A DNA stretch of 64,000 nucleotides from Aphrocallistes beatrix (GCA_963281255.1 OY725488.1:2641986-2705985), one strand, 5' to 3'. Shown: positions 34,271 to 45,289, numbered from the stretch's first letter. Notes: generated by a model not told the origin, from the sequence alone. Numbers and translations are program-made.

Positions 34271-37200
34271 ATGGCAGCATCCCGTCATGGCTCTTTCGGG
34301 GAATTTGACAGTGGCAGTGAGGATTGGGCTTCTTACACTGAGCGGCTCCAACAGCATTATGCAGCCAATGAGATAGAGGCTGCGGGGAAGCAGAGGGCTA
34401 TTCTTCTGAGCTGCTGCGGACCCCAGACATACCAACTGATCAAAAACCTGCTGGCGCCTGAGAAGCCGGCCGATAAAACCTATGCAGAAATTGTGCAGTT
34501 GGTAAAGGACCATTTAGATCCGAAGCCATCGCTAATTGTCCAGAGGTACATCTTCCATTCCCGTTCACGCAAAGAGTCTGAATCAGTAGCTGCATTTGTC
34601 GCTGAGCTAAGGAGATTATCAGAACACTGTGGGTTTGGAGATGTGCTACAAGACATGTTGCGTGATCGCCTAGTCTGCGGGATCAATGATGGACATATTC
34701 AGCGTAGACTACTTGCGGAGCCGGAGTTGACGTACAAGAAGGCTTTCGATATAGCACAAGCTGTGGAGTCAGCGGAACGTAATGCCAAGGATCTCCAGGC
34801 CCCGAGAGAAAGAGAAATACACTTAATGAAAGATGAGTCCGGATTATCAGAATTAATCAGAGACGATCGGACCGATTCGGGAGCAAAAGGAGGAGGAAGT
34901 CTTGACCAAGATCAAGTGCATTCCATGAAATTCTCTGCTCGATCTCACACACGGGCACAGGTCCATGGGCAGGGAGGCCCTTGTTACAGATGTGGTGGCA
35001 GGCATCAAGCTAGGGATTGCCGATTCAAGGAGATGACCTGTTTTAACTGTCATAAACAGGGTCATTTAGCAAAAGTTTGCCAAGGCAGAACTAGAACAGC
35101 TTCAACATTCGCGGGAATCAGTCAGAAGAATATCAATCTAATGAACCAAGATAGCGGGAATCGCAACTACGAGCCATCCCGAGAATATGAGCTCTACAAT
35201 ATCGGAGATTCGAACATCTCCCCTATACGCGTGAACCTTAAAGCAAACGGAATTGAACTCCAGATGGAAATTGATACAGGTGCTACCAGATCGATCATAA
35301 GCAAAAGAACATACGACTATTTGTGCCAATCAAGGAATGCACCCGTACTTAGGTCAACATCTACGCGATTGAGAACGTATACGGGGCAGGTTATTGAAGC
35401 AATTGGGGAAATCGATGTGGATGTCGTACTAGAGGGACAACGTGAAAGATTAAATCTGACAGTTGTAGAAGGAGATGGACCAAGCCTCTTAGGGAGAGAC
35501 TGGTTAGCAAAACTTAGAATCAACTGGTGTCAACTTAACAAGATTCATCATTCGAACGAGTTGCAAAATACCTTGGACGAGTACTCAAACGTATTCAAGG
35601 ACGAATTGGGGCATGTCAAAGAATTTCCAGCCAAAATTTCCGTTGATCCGGAGGCTTCCCCAAAGTTTTGTAGGGCTAGAACAGTACCTTATTCACTACG
35701 CGAGAAGATAGAACAAGAAATTTCGCGGTTAGAGCAGCAAGGGATAATTGAAGCAGTTAGGCATTCAAATTGGGCTGCCCCAGTTGTACCGGTAGTTAAA
35801 AGTGATGGAACTATTCGGCTATGCGGAGATTATAAAGTAACGATAAATCAATCATCAAAAGTAGACAAATACCCGCTTCCGCGTATCAATAATTTGCTAG
35901 CTTCATTAACCGGAGGGATATCATTTTCTAAATTGGATCTAGCCCATGCTTATTTACAGATACCGCTGGAGGAAGGATCCAAAAGGTTCACGACCATTAA
36001 TACACATAAGGGATTATATCAATACAACCGATTACCATTTGGAATTTCAGCTGCACCTGCGATATTTCAAAGAACAATGGAGAGTATTCTCCAAGGAATC
36101 CCAAGAGTTTGTGTTTACTTAGACGATATATTAGTAACTGGGGAAACAGATAGCGACCATTTGAAGAATTTAAAAGAAGTTCTAACGCGCTTAGACAAGG
36201 CAGGATTCCGACTAAAACGAGAAAAATGTGCATTCTTATTAACCTCTGTAGACTATCTGGGTCACACGGTTACGGCAGATGGACTCAAGCCAAATGTAAA
36301 GAAAGTTCAGGCAATTGAGAATGCCCCCAGACCACTGGATGTAAGTCAACTAAGGTCTTTCATTGGAATGATGAATTATTACGGAAAGTTTTTGCCGAAT
36401 CTCTCCACAATTTTGGCTCCCTTATACTCTCTACTACACAAGCATTCTAGGTGGGTCTGGGGACAGGAACAAGAACGTGCATTCATTCTGGCAAGAAGTT
36501 TCCTTACGTCCAGTCAGCTGTTAGTCCACTTTGACCCTGAAAAGGAACTAGTTGTGTGCTGCGACGCTTCACCCTACGGGCTGGGGGCTGTTTTATCCCA
36601 TCGAATGCAGGATGGTTCTGACAGGCCAGTTTTTTATGCATCTCGCTCTCTGTCACCCGCCGAGAGAGGGTATTCCCAGCTAGACAAGGAAGGTCTTGCA
36701 ATAATGTTTGCGGTTAAGAAATTTCATCAGTTCTTATATGGATGTCGTTTCACATTACACACAGACCACAAGCCCCTCCAGCATATCTTTGATCGGAACA
36801 AGCCAGTACCGCCTCTCGCATCAGCTAGACTGCAGAGATGGGCATTACTTCTTGGGGCGTATGATTACAGGATAGAGTACAAGGGTGCCGAAGGAGTTCG
36901 ACATGCAGATGGATTGAGTCGACTTCCTTTACCAGTGTCGCCTGCGAGTGTTCCAATTCCTGGAGAGACCATTTTGCTCTTACAGAATTTGGAACTATCT
37001 TCATTAAATGCAAAGAAAATCAAACATCTTACAGATTATGACACAGTATTAGCTAGAGTCCGTCTAGCCATTTTACAAGGGAATAGTATGCCAGATGAAG
37101 ATTCTTTTGGACCCTACCAGGACAAGCGAGACGAACTTAGTGTACAAGATGGGTGCATATTGCGAGGAAGTAGATTAGTAGTTCCTATCAAAGGAAGGGA

Positions 37201-38272
37201 ACTCGTATTGGATCTGCTTCATCAAGGGCACCCTGGTATCTCCAGGATGAAAAGCTTAGCAAGGGGGTTTGTCTGGTGGCCGGGAATCGATAATGAATTG
37301 GAGAGGAAAGTGGGTACATGCGAACAATGTCAGTACAATAAACGGACACCCACACAGGTTCCCTTGCATCCATGGGAGTGGCCGCAACGGCCTTGGGGGC
37401 GTATTCACATAGATTACGCTAGGCCCTTCCTTGGAAAGATGTTCCTCCTCGTGGTCGATGCACACTCAAAATGGATCGAGATTGCCATAGTCAGTTCTGC
37501 AACTTCCACGAATACTATAGAAGAATTGAGAAGAACATTTGCGGTTCATGGATTGCCCGAAGTACTCGTATCCGATAACGGCACGGCATTCTCCAGTGCA
37601 GAATTCCTGGACTTTGCGAAGCGTAATGGTATTAGACATATCAGGACTGCACCGTATCACCCGTCGTCAAATGGGCAAGTAGAAAGGGCAGTCCAGACGT
37701 TCAAAGACTCCATGAAGGGAAGTTCATCAGACACAATTCAAACTAGAGTTTCAAGGTTTCTCTTCACTTACCGGACGACACCCCATACAACTACTGGGAT
37801 TTCACCTGCAGAGTTGCTAATGGGTAGGCAGTTGCGAACTCACTTGAGCCTTCTAATACCGGATATAGAATCGTCAATAACGAGGAGGCAAGAATATCAG
37901 AAGGAACGATATGACACACACTCTAGAGAAAAGTCGGTAACGGAAGGTAGTGAAGTTCTTATACGCGATTTTACAGCGAGTACATCTAAATGGATGAAAG
38001 GCGTAATAAAAGGTAGAAGTGGCCCTATGTCATGTAATATAGAAATGGAGGACGGTAGGATTATACGTCGACACTTGGATCACATAAAGCCATACCTTGC
38101 GGCAGATAGGAATTCCGAATACATAGAGCGACAGGATGACAGCTACTACCCGCTATCAGATCAGGTTCCTATAATCACCGAACAGTCAACTCCTGTACAA
38201 GCTTCGGATATACAGCCACGCCGGTCTAGTCGGATACGCAACCCTCCGCAACGGTACGAACCAGAAACCTGA
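34271..38272 (+). CDS. Ty3/gypsy Gag-Pol polyprotein, single frame
   Basis: A 1333-residue polyprotein, start ATG 19 nt after the LTR. Gag occupies about residues 1-235. Two CCHC zinc knuckles follow (CYRCGGRHQARDC at 238-250 and CFNCHKQGHLAKVC at 257-270). Then come an aspartic protease (DTG at 335-337), reverse transcriptase (YLDD at 616-619), RNase H (DAS at 765-767, TDHK at 831-834) and integrase. The integrase has an H2C2 domain (H984, H987, C1017, C1020) and a D-D-35-E core (D1048, D1102, E1138). All catalytic residues I can check are present. The tail (RRSSRIRNPPQRYE) and the fused single frame resemble Mag-clade elements; the clade is an inference. It makes virus-like particles, copies its RNA to DNA and integrates it. 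No stops or frameshifts, and no env. Confidence 0.97.
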   Translation: MAASRHGSFGEFDSGSEDWASYTERLQQHYAANEIEAAGKQRAILLSCCGPQTYQLIKNLLAPEKPADKTYAEIVQLVKDHLDPKPSLIVQRYIFHSRSRKESESVAAFVAELRRLSEHCGFGDVLQDMLRDRLVCGINDGHIQRRLLAEPELTYKKAFDIAQAVESAERNAKDLQAPREREIHLMKDESGLSELIRDDRTDSGAKGGGSLDQDQVHSMKFSARSHTRAQVHGQGGPCYRCGGRHQARDCRFKEMTCFNCHKQGHLAKVCQGRTRTASTFAGISQKNINLMNQDSGNRNYEPSREYELYNIGDSNISPIRVNLKANGIELQMEIDTGATRSIISKRTYDYLCQSRNAPVLRSTSTRLRTYTGQVIEAIGEIDVDVVLEGQRERLNLTVVEGDGPSLLGRDWLAKLRINWCQLNKIHHSNELQNTLDEYSNVFKDELGHVKEFPAKISVDPEASPKFCRARTVPYSLREKIEQEISRLEQQGIIEAVRHSNWAAPVVPVVKSDGTIRLCGDYKVTINQSSKVDKYPLPRINNLLASLTGGISFSKLDLAHAYLQIPLEEGSKRFTTINTHKGLYQYNRLPFGISAAPAIFQRTMESILQGIPRVCVYLDDILVTGETDSDHLKNLKEVLTRLDKAGFRLKREKCAFLLTSVDYLGHTVTADGLKPNVKKVQAIENAPRPLDVSQLRSFIGMMNYYGKFLPNLSTILAPLYSLLHKHSRWVWGQEQERAFILARSFLTSSQLLVHFDPEKELVVCCDASPYGLGAVLSHRMQDGSDRPVFYASRSLSPAERGYSQLDKEGLAIMFAVKKFHQFLYGCRFTLHTDHKPLQHIFDRNKPVPPLASARLQRWALLLGAYDYRIEYKGAEGVRHADGLSRLPLPVSPASVPIPGETILLLQNLELSSLNAKKIKHLTDYDTVLARVRLAILQGNSMPDEDSFGPYQDKRDELSVQDGCILRGSRLVVPIKGRELVLDLLHQGHPGISRMKSLARGFVWWPGIDNELERKVGTCEQCQYNKRTPTQVPLHPWEWPQRPWGRIHIDYARPFLGKMFLLVVDAHSKWIEIAIVSSATSTNTIEELRRTFAVHGLPEVLVSDNGTAFSSAEFLDFAKRNGIRHIRTAPYHPSSNGQVERAVQTFKDSMKGSSSDTIQTRVSRFLFTYRTTPHTTTGISPAELLMGRQLRTHLSLLIPDIESSITRRQEYQKERYDTHSREKSVTEGSEVLIRDFTASTSKWMKGVIKGRSGPMSCNIEMEDGRIIRRHLDHIKPYLAADRNSEYIERQDDSYYPLSDQVPIITEQSTPVQASDIQPRRSSRIRNPPQRYEPET

Positions 38273-38310
38273 CTTCTAGGAAGGCAACTTCATTACTCGC
38301 TTACTTCATT

Positions 38311-38322
38311 AGGAAGGAGGAG
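38311..38322 (+). promoter_or_regulatory. polypurine tract
   Basis: aggaaggaggag immediately precedes the 3' LTR and would prime plus-strand DNA synthesis. Confidence 0.9.
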
Positions 38323-38527
38323 TGTTGTAACACTGTTTAGGAATCTAGAATGTTCTTAACTCAACTGTAGCAGTAGGTTCTTATAGAGCTTCCTATCAGG
38401 GAGTGAAATAGCATATTTAGTACTATATAGGTATGTTCTAGATGTTAAGTTGTGTGTGTTGGTATTACTACGAATTCATTAATTACTATTGGTTACGTGC
38501 CGAGATTACAGTTATACAATTACGACA
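38323..38527 (+). repeat. 3' LTR (205 bp)
   Basis: Appears identical to the 5' LTR by direct reading and is followed by the CACAC duplication. Confidence 0.95.
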
Positions 38528-39999
38528 CACACAATAAGGAGAAATGTTTTTAAAATATTTAAATTTTATTTGAAGTCTAATATCAATCAAGGTAGATTAA
38601 ATGTTCGATAGAAGTAAGTTTGAACAACATTTATGGAGTAATTAGTGAAAATCGAATCAATTCCAATACTTAAGACACCTCCCTAGGTTGCTTAAAGTTC
38701 GGTCTTAAGTTCGGTCTTAAGATCGAACTTAAATCTTAGTGAATACCATTCTTAGTGAATACGACTTAAGATCGAACTTAAGACTTAAGCACTAAGATCG
38801 ATCTTAAGATCGGTCTTAAGTTCTTAGTGAATACGGCCGCTGGTGTCGCTCTAAAAACGACACATTTTAATAATCGAAATAATTCAACAAATAAATTTTT
38901 TTTAAAAAAAATTGGTTAATTTTCAAGGAAGCAATCGGACACAATATGCTTACAATCCTTTAGAAACTTTTCAAATTATTTCATAAATGGATGATCTATC
39001 TAATGAACAGACAGATTTTTGAAATTTTGAAAATGTTAAAAATTCACACTAAAAGACCCGAGGAAGTTTCTTTTAAGCAATTTTTATTAATCACCTTTAG
39101 TTTTAACTACTTTGGAAAATTAAATAACGTGCTAATAACCTTATTCGACAACTTATAGCAGTACTTAACTTCAAAGTATGGTATATCAAAAATTTACACC
39201 ATCAATAGGTGAACAACTGGTCATCGATGACTGTCCACCCAAAAATAACCACATTCGATAGTATCCGCCGGAATCCCAGATCAATAACTTCTTAGAACCA
39301 TGTCAGATCATCATTTGAATTCTGAATCCGTGTCCCGCATTGAATTTCCAGTAATTTGATATATATATTGACCATATTTGGAGAATTTTGTGTTTGTCCA
39401 TGCCTAGCAACTGCCAAGAATATTTTTATATTCCTGGCCGTTGCTAGGAACCCGCGGCGAAAATTTCTCCAAATGTGGTCCATATGTATATCAAATTGCT
39501 GGAAATTTAGTGCTGAGCACGAATTCTGCATCAAAATGATGATCTGGCATGGTTAAAAGAAGTTATGGATATGAGACATTTCGCTTCAAAAATGTGTCCT
39601 TTTTTTGGCGACACCAGGTTGTACAAGTGGCTCTAAGTGGCGAAATATTAGCATTGAAATGAAAATTTTTGATAAAAAACAAAATGCCCATAGGAAAGGT
39701 CAACCTTAAATTTCCACTATGTTCTGCTTTTTTATGATTTCATGTATAAATCTTTTCTCTTGAGTCCGGCGAAATTCGCCGCTTCTTGCTTTATCATGGC
39801 TCAAGTTAGCATATCCTACTTTACCAAGTATTTCTAGATTTAAAAGTTTTAGAAAGACGTTATTTTTCAAAATTCGTAGACTCAAGTTTACACCATATTT
39901 TCCTTTTTTTATAGAAATATGTACTTTCATTATTCAATTTGTGAATCATTTTTTTTATTTTATTTTATCTCATTTATTTGGTTTGCTCTTTTTCGTGAG

Positions 40000-40306
40000 T
40001 CAAAAGCTAGTTTTCAAAAATGTGTTTTTGATCCTTCACTCCAAGAACAAATTCGAATAGAGGTTATGAGGAATATTTTAATTTTCAAACTCGACATACC
40101 GTTAAGCCTAATTATTAACCCTCCTCCACCCATTTCCTTAACAGAACTTAAGCATGCTCGTGAAGAATATACTATTGCAACGCGTATAACTGGTATGTAC
40201 TTTTATGTTGTGTGTATTTTTTCCAGACCATCAATTCTATATCTTTACTTTTGTACTTATTTTAGGAAAATATTCTCAAAGTAGATCATCAGGGGAAAAA
40301 TTGTAA
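40000..40306 (+). CDS. candidate terminal exons of an unidentified gene
   Basis: A pyrimidine-rich tract ending cgtgAG precedes an open exon (40000-40192) encoding SFQKCVFDPSLQEQIRIE and on to ATRITG. A good donor (CTG/GTATGT) and a 73-bp intron ending ttattttag lead to a short exon (40266-40306) that stays in frame and ends at TAA. The peptide looks like real protein (charged, not repeat-like) but I do not recognise it, and no upstream exons were identified. It could be chance. Confidence 0.3.
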
Positions 40307-40639
40307 ATGGGGTGAGTGCCCCCCTCAAAATACCACTTATTATAGATTTCAGAGATGCATTTTTTAGAAATATTATTATCATTAGAATAGTTTATTTTCT
40401 TGATTAGAGCTATGTAATAAAAATTAAAGTGAAAATTAAGTTCTGGGAAATTTTAAATGAAGTCTACGGTCCTAACAAAAAGGGTGGGTCCTGCGTCCCA
40501 CCCGCCCTCCCGAAATATCCTAAATACCACTGCTCATTTGCTTAGAATCGGGATAAAAGGCCGTTTTCGCGAGTTTTGATCTTTAAGTTTATAGGTCTTC
40601 TCCATTTTGGTGGTGTTCGAACTTAAATATTATTGGAAA

Positions 40640-41029
40640 TAAAATTTCTTATTCTCAAACAATCTTAGTTATTATGGGCTTTAGAGATTGTAATCCGAAT
40701 ATTTTCAATGATTTCAAAGATTTTTCGAGTCAATTTCGGGTGATTTTGCAAAATGTACTTAATTTGATCTCGTGAAATACTAATTTTATATCGTTTCTAA
40801 TAATGAATTCAATGGGTTTATAAAATATTTCCATGGTGAATGAAATCTGGTGCTAAATCGTCATAGAACATCGATTATAAAGACTTTTTTTAAAGGAGCA
40901 GTGACCTTGATTCTCGATTTTCGCTGCGTGCCTGGACACATTTTCCCCCCATTAAACTCACCATAAAAAACACAGTTCCAGGTCTTAGACTCGAAAAATA
41001 AAATCATTGAAAATATTCGAATTACAATT
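40640..41029. mobile_element. truncated copy of the cagggtgaccc MITE
   Basis: The sequence from tcttattctcaaacaatctt to cgaattacaatttctaag matches the MITE at 52160-52930 internally and in its right arm. Both terminal ends are missing, and the right edge abuts a HINE end. Confidence 0.65.
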
Positions 41030-41078
41030 TCTAAGTGTCCGCCAGTCGCACTTTGCAAGCAAGCGTAGCGTGCTTGTA
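41030..41078 (+). mobile_element. HINE GC-hairpin end fragment
   Basis: gtgtccgccag, then gcaagcaagcgtagcgtgct and tgt, in the plus orientation; the body is absent. Confidence 0.65.
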
Positions 41079-41079
41079 T

Positions 41080-42110
41080 TCAAATAAATTGTCATCAGTA
41101 TTTAGTAGAACCTCCCTTTGCTTGAATTACAGCTTTACATCTTTGCTGCATGCATCTATCAGTATGGAGCTGGTTAATATCGATGCTATCCCAAGTACTC
41201 AATATAGCATTCCACAACTCCGAGGTTCTATTGGCTTTTCTCTTGAATTCTTAGGAAAAATTGATCCCAAAGGTTCTCAATCGGGTTTAGATCAGGTGAC
41301 TGTGCCGGCCAATCAATTACCTAATTTTTTTGCTCATCAAACCACTGCTTAGTATCCTTTGACCTGTGTCTTGGGGCGTTGTCCTGCTGAAATGTCCATC
41401 CAGAATGTAGATATAGCAAATCAACCCTTGGAATTAGAGCATTTTCCAAGATATCAATGTGGGAACCTGTCTTGAGGTTCCCAGATACTTTCCACAAGAG
41501 TCCTACGCCACTCCAGCAAAAACATCACTAAACCATGATACCACCCCCACTAAATTTGCAGGTTTTTTTAATACACCTCTCCGAAAACTCCTCCCCTTTC
41601 ATTCTCCTTACGTACACTCTCCCGTCATTAGTATAGAGAAGGAATCCTGATTCGTCACTGAACATAATTCTTGCCCATTCTTCAGTACAGTCCTTGTGTG
41701 CCCTTGCGAAGGCAAGACGGTCTCTCTAATGCTTGGGAGGTAGGCGGGGCTTCCTTCGTGGTTTCCGTCCGAACAGTCCTGCTCCTCATAACCTTCTCTG
41801 GACTGTTGAAGTGGAAAGTTTTAGCGAATATTCTGATAATACTTCGGCTCTGATCTGAGTAGCAGTCTTAAATCGATCCGTTTTGCATTTTCTGACTAAT
41901 AAACTGTCATGCCTTTTGGTTGTGTCACGAGGCCTACCCGGAGTAGTGATGTCTCTTACCTAGCGTCGCCAGTCAGTCTATGTTTCCTTAGGATCTCAGC
42001 TACACTCTTTTGGCTGCACTCAACAATTGTAGCTACCTCCCTCTGAGTATGGCCTCTATTCGATAACAATATTAGGTTTGCTCGATTTTCAATGGAAATT
42101 CGGGGTTTTG
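41080..42110 (-). pseudogene. Tc1-type (DD34E) transposase, decayed
   Basis: The minus strand encodes most of a Tc1 transposase: an N-terminal helix-turn-helix remnant (REVATIVECSQKSVAEI, near 42050), FSDES (first Asp, near 41660), FQQDNAPRHRSKD (second Asp) and SPDLNPIENLW (Glu), with 34 residues between the last two. The C-terminus (AVIQAKGGSTKY) is near 41105. There is one stop in the catalytic core (near 41330) and several frame breaks upstream. This lineage differs from the Tc1 at 7215-8391. Clear terminal repeats are not visible. Confidence 0.8.
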
Positions 42111-42142
42111 AAAGCATCGAAAGTTCGAAAAATACTGATAAA

Positions 42143-43018
42143 TCCTTACTATTAAAACTCGATTAATGTCTATATATGTATATAAATTTATATATATCTG
42201 TAACGAATTGATTTAAGAAACTACCAGGCACAGAAAGCTTATCAATATTTGATGCTTGATATTACTTGTCCCAAGTCACAGCCATTATATATGATGGCGA
42301 TTAGTGACACAAAGTGGCAAAGGTTGATAATTTTCTACATAAGAATAAGTATTTGAGTTGTGACTCTGAATTACGAGTAATTAGAATGTGTAGCTTACGA
42401 ATTTGAAAAAAAAAGAGTATTTTCTACTGTTTGAGGACATCTTCCTTTTTTGAATAGTTCTAATTTAATACTATTTGTACAGAATTTTTCGTGGTAGTTG
42501 AATACTTTTGTCCGGGTACTGTATATATCTGCAACGAATTGATTGAAGAAACTACCAGGCAGAGAAAAATGATTTTGGCATGTGGGAGTCTTTTGACTAT
42601 TGCTCCACTAAGTTCTGACCTGGCGAAAATTTCGACTCATCATGTAATTATGACGTCATCGTCACCTTTTTTATAATTAGAAATTTCAGTTATTCGACTT
42701 ATGACTCGGGCATTTTAGGTGATAAAAGGCTGAAATTTTAATCGAATGTTGTATATTAGTATACCACACATATGATGCAACTATAATCAAAAATTGATCA
42801 CTCATCACTGTTATGAATTGATCATTCCGCATCAAAAGTTAAAAAATTGACAAATTTTGTGATTTTTCGAGTGATATCGATTTTAACCGTAAGACAGACA
42901 TCTTTAGTGATGTTATCTCCCTTATAATTATTCAATGTGAGCTCAGGAGCTTGAAGGGCGGCCCTGGCGGACACTTTGTGTCTGCAAACTGTGTATCACA
43001 AGCATTCGAACGCGCGCT
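42143..43018 (+). mobile_element. HINE copy 6 with truncated Tc1 MITE
   Basis: The TC end is at 42143 (tccttactattaaaactcga), then a TA tract and the start of a body. From 42241 to 42524 lies the right part of a Tc1 palindromic MITE. A second body start (ctgcaacgaattgattgaag, 42531) then runs to a degenerate GC end near 43018. The repeated body start suggests two copies joined around the MITE. Confidence 0.65.
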
Positions 43019-43470
43019 TATATAGTATATATATATATATATATAGTAATGATAAAAAGCTTCTAGAGAGCATATTTGGAATTTAGAATGAGAGTCTACG
43101 ACTTTTAGTTTCCAATTTATGATTTTGAACAATGTTGCGGCATCACATGGCTAAAATTTTAAAATTTTTCATTGCATTGTATGGAAAGCAAATATTATTA
43201 CTGAAACATATATATATATATTTATATATACATATATATATGTTACAGTCAATGTGTAATATCAGTCAATTTGTAAATTGCCTGAAATTTCCAGTCAATT
43301 TATAAATTTCCTGATTCACTTTGGCAATTTACAAATTGACTGAATCATTGGTCAATTTATTTGACAGGTTGACTGAAGCGTATTACCAATTGAATTTATT
43401 GATATCGATATACATTAACAGCATGTGATTATAGTATATTGACTTTAAAACGTTCACATATCGTTCCCAT

Positions 43471-45289
43471 TCAGATCTTGTTGGGGCAGGTCATACTCGC
43501 GTGACACATGCTATTACATTTAAGTCCAGCCTTGAAACATTTGCATTTGTTTGATTTGCTTTGTTTGCCACTTTGTGTACAGTTGCACTTGGCAAACCCT
43601 TGTCTACCACACTTAGACCCTTGTTGAACAGCTTGTCGCAGGCCTATTTCTTTGTCTGTGGAGAAATCGTTCACACTGTACAGCGGATGGGGACACAAAT
43701 CAAATTGTTTTCGGCTGTAAGATCCTTTCAGGATTCCTGCACACAGACTGCTATACGGTACATGTCATTTTCATTTCTGTCCAGAATTACACCCATGATG
43801 TTTCGAGGATCACCTCTACCGCGATCCACTAATGGGGTTGGAATAATTACATTATCTCCAGGATGAATGTTGTGCCGTATTTGGATAGAGGTTTCCTGAG
43901 ACGAAGGAGCAGATGAAGATATTGAATAAGTAGCTTCTGAGGAATCAGGTGACGTGTCTTCTTGTGTAGGAAGATTTGAAGAAACTGTGGTCTGGTTACC
44001 TGAAGAGACTTGAGAGGGGTCAGATTGCTGATATGCAGCCATCAGGTCGTCTTCGGACACAAGGCTTTCTAGGATTTCACTAGGAAGGGATGCTGAACGT
44101 AGTCCAACTTGTGCATCACGTCCAAACAAGGCCTTGAATGGAGATTGTTTAATTTCAGAATGGTAACCACTGTTCTTCTGAAACTGCGTAAAACGAAGCC
44201 CAGTTGACCAATCTGTGGAGTCATTGTCACCTAACTAGGCAATTAGCATGTCTTTGACGTCACAATTCAGTCTGTCAACCGATCCCTGGCTTTCGGGATG
44301 GCGAGGTTTACCATGGACCATAAGTAGATCTGGCCACATAACCTTCTGTTCAGTGATGACTGATGCTGTAAATTCACTGCCGTTGTCACTCTGGAGAATT
44401 TGAGGGGCGCCTAGTAACAAGAAAATGTCAACCAGTTGCCACGCGACTTCGACAGCACGTTTGGAAGTCAAAGAGCGTAACACAGTACTTTGTTAAGTGG
44501 TCTTGATAAACCATGATCCATTGATATGAAACTTTGCACATGGACTGCATGTCAATTAGGTCAACCTGAGCACGGGAACCAAAGTCTTTGGACAGAATTG
44601 GCTTCACAACAACACCCTTAGTGGTGGAACGCTTACGTTTCTGTTGACATTGAACACATAGAGATTTGTAGAGCTCAATGGAGTCACGAGTGACGTTTGC
44701 ATATTTGTTCAAAGCTTTAGTCATCTTGTCTCGACTGCCATGGCCGCATGCAACATGGGCGCGTTTAATGATGTCGAACATATCATCTATGTGAGTAAAG
44801 TAAACAAGTTCTTGGGAGCCTCCACTTTGCTTTCGAATCAACTTCTCAACATCGCCACACTGAAGAATTTGTACCTGTAAAAGATATAAAATATGTCACT
44901 TAATCGATGCCAGCGACACAGTACACAACCGTAGTGTTCATATTATTGGCACATTTTCCATGTACATCCAAGGAAACCTAAAACCTCATACGTACGTAGG
45001 CTATAGACAATTAGAGACTAATTATGGTATTGTATGGAACATTTATTTGACCTGAATCTAAGTAATGCATGCCTTGAATCAGGTTCTAATTGTGGAACCA
45101 ATAATTATTGTTTACATACCTGCCAAGGATATAGTACTTCCTGTTGGACTTCTTTGCGGTGTCAGATGCAACTTTGACCTCTTCAAGGAACAAAAAATAC
45201 TCTTAGTCTTTTGTCATCAACAATGATTTGGTATCAGAGCTTTTTCGTTTCAACATCTCACGGAAAGCATGTTCCATAGTGTCCGCCAT
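43471..45289 (-). pseudogene. Ginger/KRBA2-like integrase-type transposase with CXC tail
   Basis: Starts at ATG 45289 (MADTMEHAFREMLKRK). A stop occurs near 45199 and a likely intron spans 44875-45119 (GTATGT...TTTACAG). Next come an H2C2 zinc domain (HVACGH...CVQCQQKRKR) and a DDE core: QVDLIDM (first Asp), SDNGSEF (second Asp), then QGSVDRLN where the family has Glu. Glu has become Asp here. After a Ser/Thr-rich stretch and an SH3-like segment (PGDNVIIPTPLVDRG) the protein ends in a cysteine-rich CXC-type motif (KCNCTQSGKQSKSNKCKCF...CNSMC). At least two frame breaks (near 44480 and 44230) and the stop make it inactive. Transposons of this type use retroviral-like integrases for cut-and-paste. 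Confidence 0.75.

Larger units (their letters stand above)
34047..38527 (+). mobile_element. intact Ty3/gypsy LTR retrotransposon
   Basis: 4481 bp with 205-bp LTRs that look identical base for base, one gag-pol frame, a purine-rich tract before the 3' LTR and a 5-bp duplication CACAC (34042-34046 and 38528-38532). No envelope-like gene. Identical LTRs and an uninterrupted polyprotein point to a very recent insertion. It lies inside the Harbinger-like element. Confidence 0.97.
32467..38839 (+). mobile_element. Harbinger-like DNA transposon carrying a Ty3 insertion
   Basis: Termini are cagccgtattcactaag and the complement of cggccgtattcactaag, flanked by CTG (32464-32466 and 38840-38842). Inside each end are arrays of palindromic aagatcgatctt motifs (32480-32650 and 38690-38830), probably binding sites for its transposition proteins. 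The net length is about 1.9 kb without the Ty3. It retains a Myb/SANT-like gene remnant but no DDE nuclease. A CTG duplication is unusual for PIF/Harbinger, which prefers TWA, so the assignment rests on the Myb-like protein and the end sequence. Confidence 0.65.
32206..39705 (-). mobile_element. F4: family F element hosting a Harbinger-like element
   Basis: TTAA at 32202-32205 and 39706-39709. The left edge carries the family's right end (ggttggcctttcctataata) and the right edge carries the complement of its left end (ggttgacctttcctatgggc). At 32306-32309 a further TTAA starts a short F-like piece that contains the Harbinger-like element and ends near 38872. F4 sequence continues from taatcgaaataattcaac. 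The net size without inserts is close to FA. Confidence 0.7.

Noticed and set aside
34047..38527. Endogenous retrovirus with envelope
   Set aside because: The frame ends shortly after integrase, and only 50 bp separates the stop from the 3' LTR, so there is no room for env.
39706..39930. Minus-strand frame rich in Lys and Asn
   Set aside because: Overlaps the plus-strand candidate exon region, has no recognisable motif, and ends at the TTAA of F4.
43020..43250. (TA)n tracts as a satellite or origin
   Set aside because: They belong to HINE copies or insertion sites; nothing suggests a replication or centromere role.
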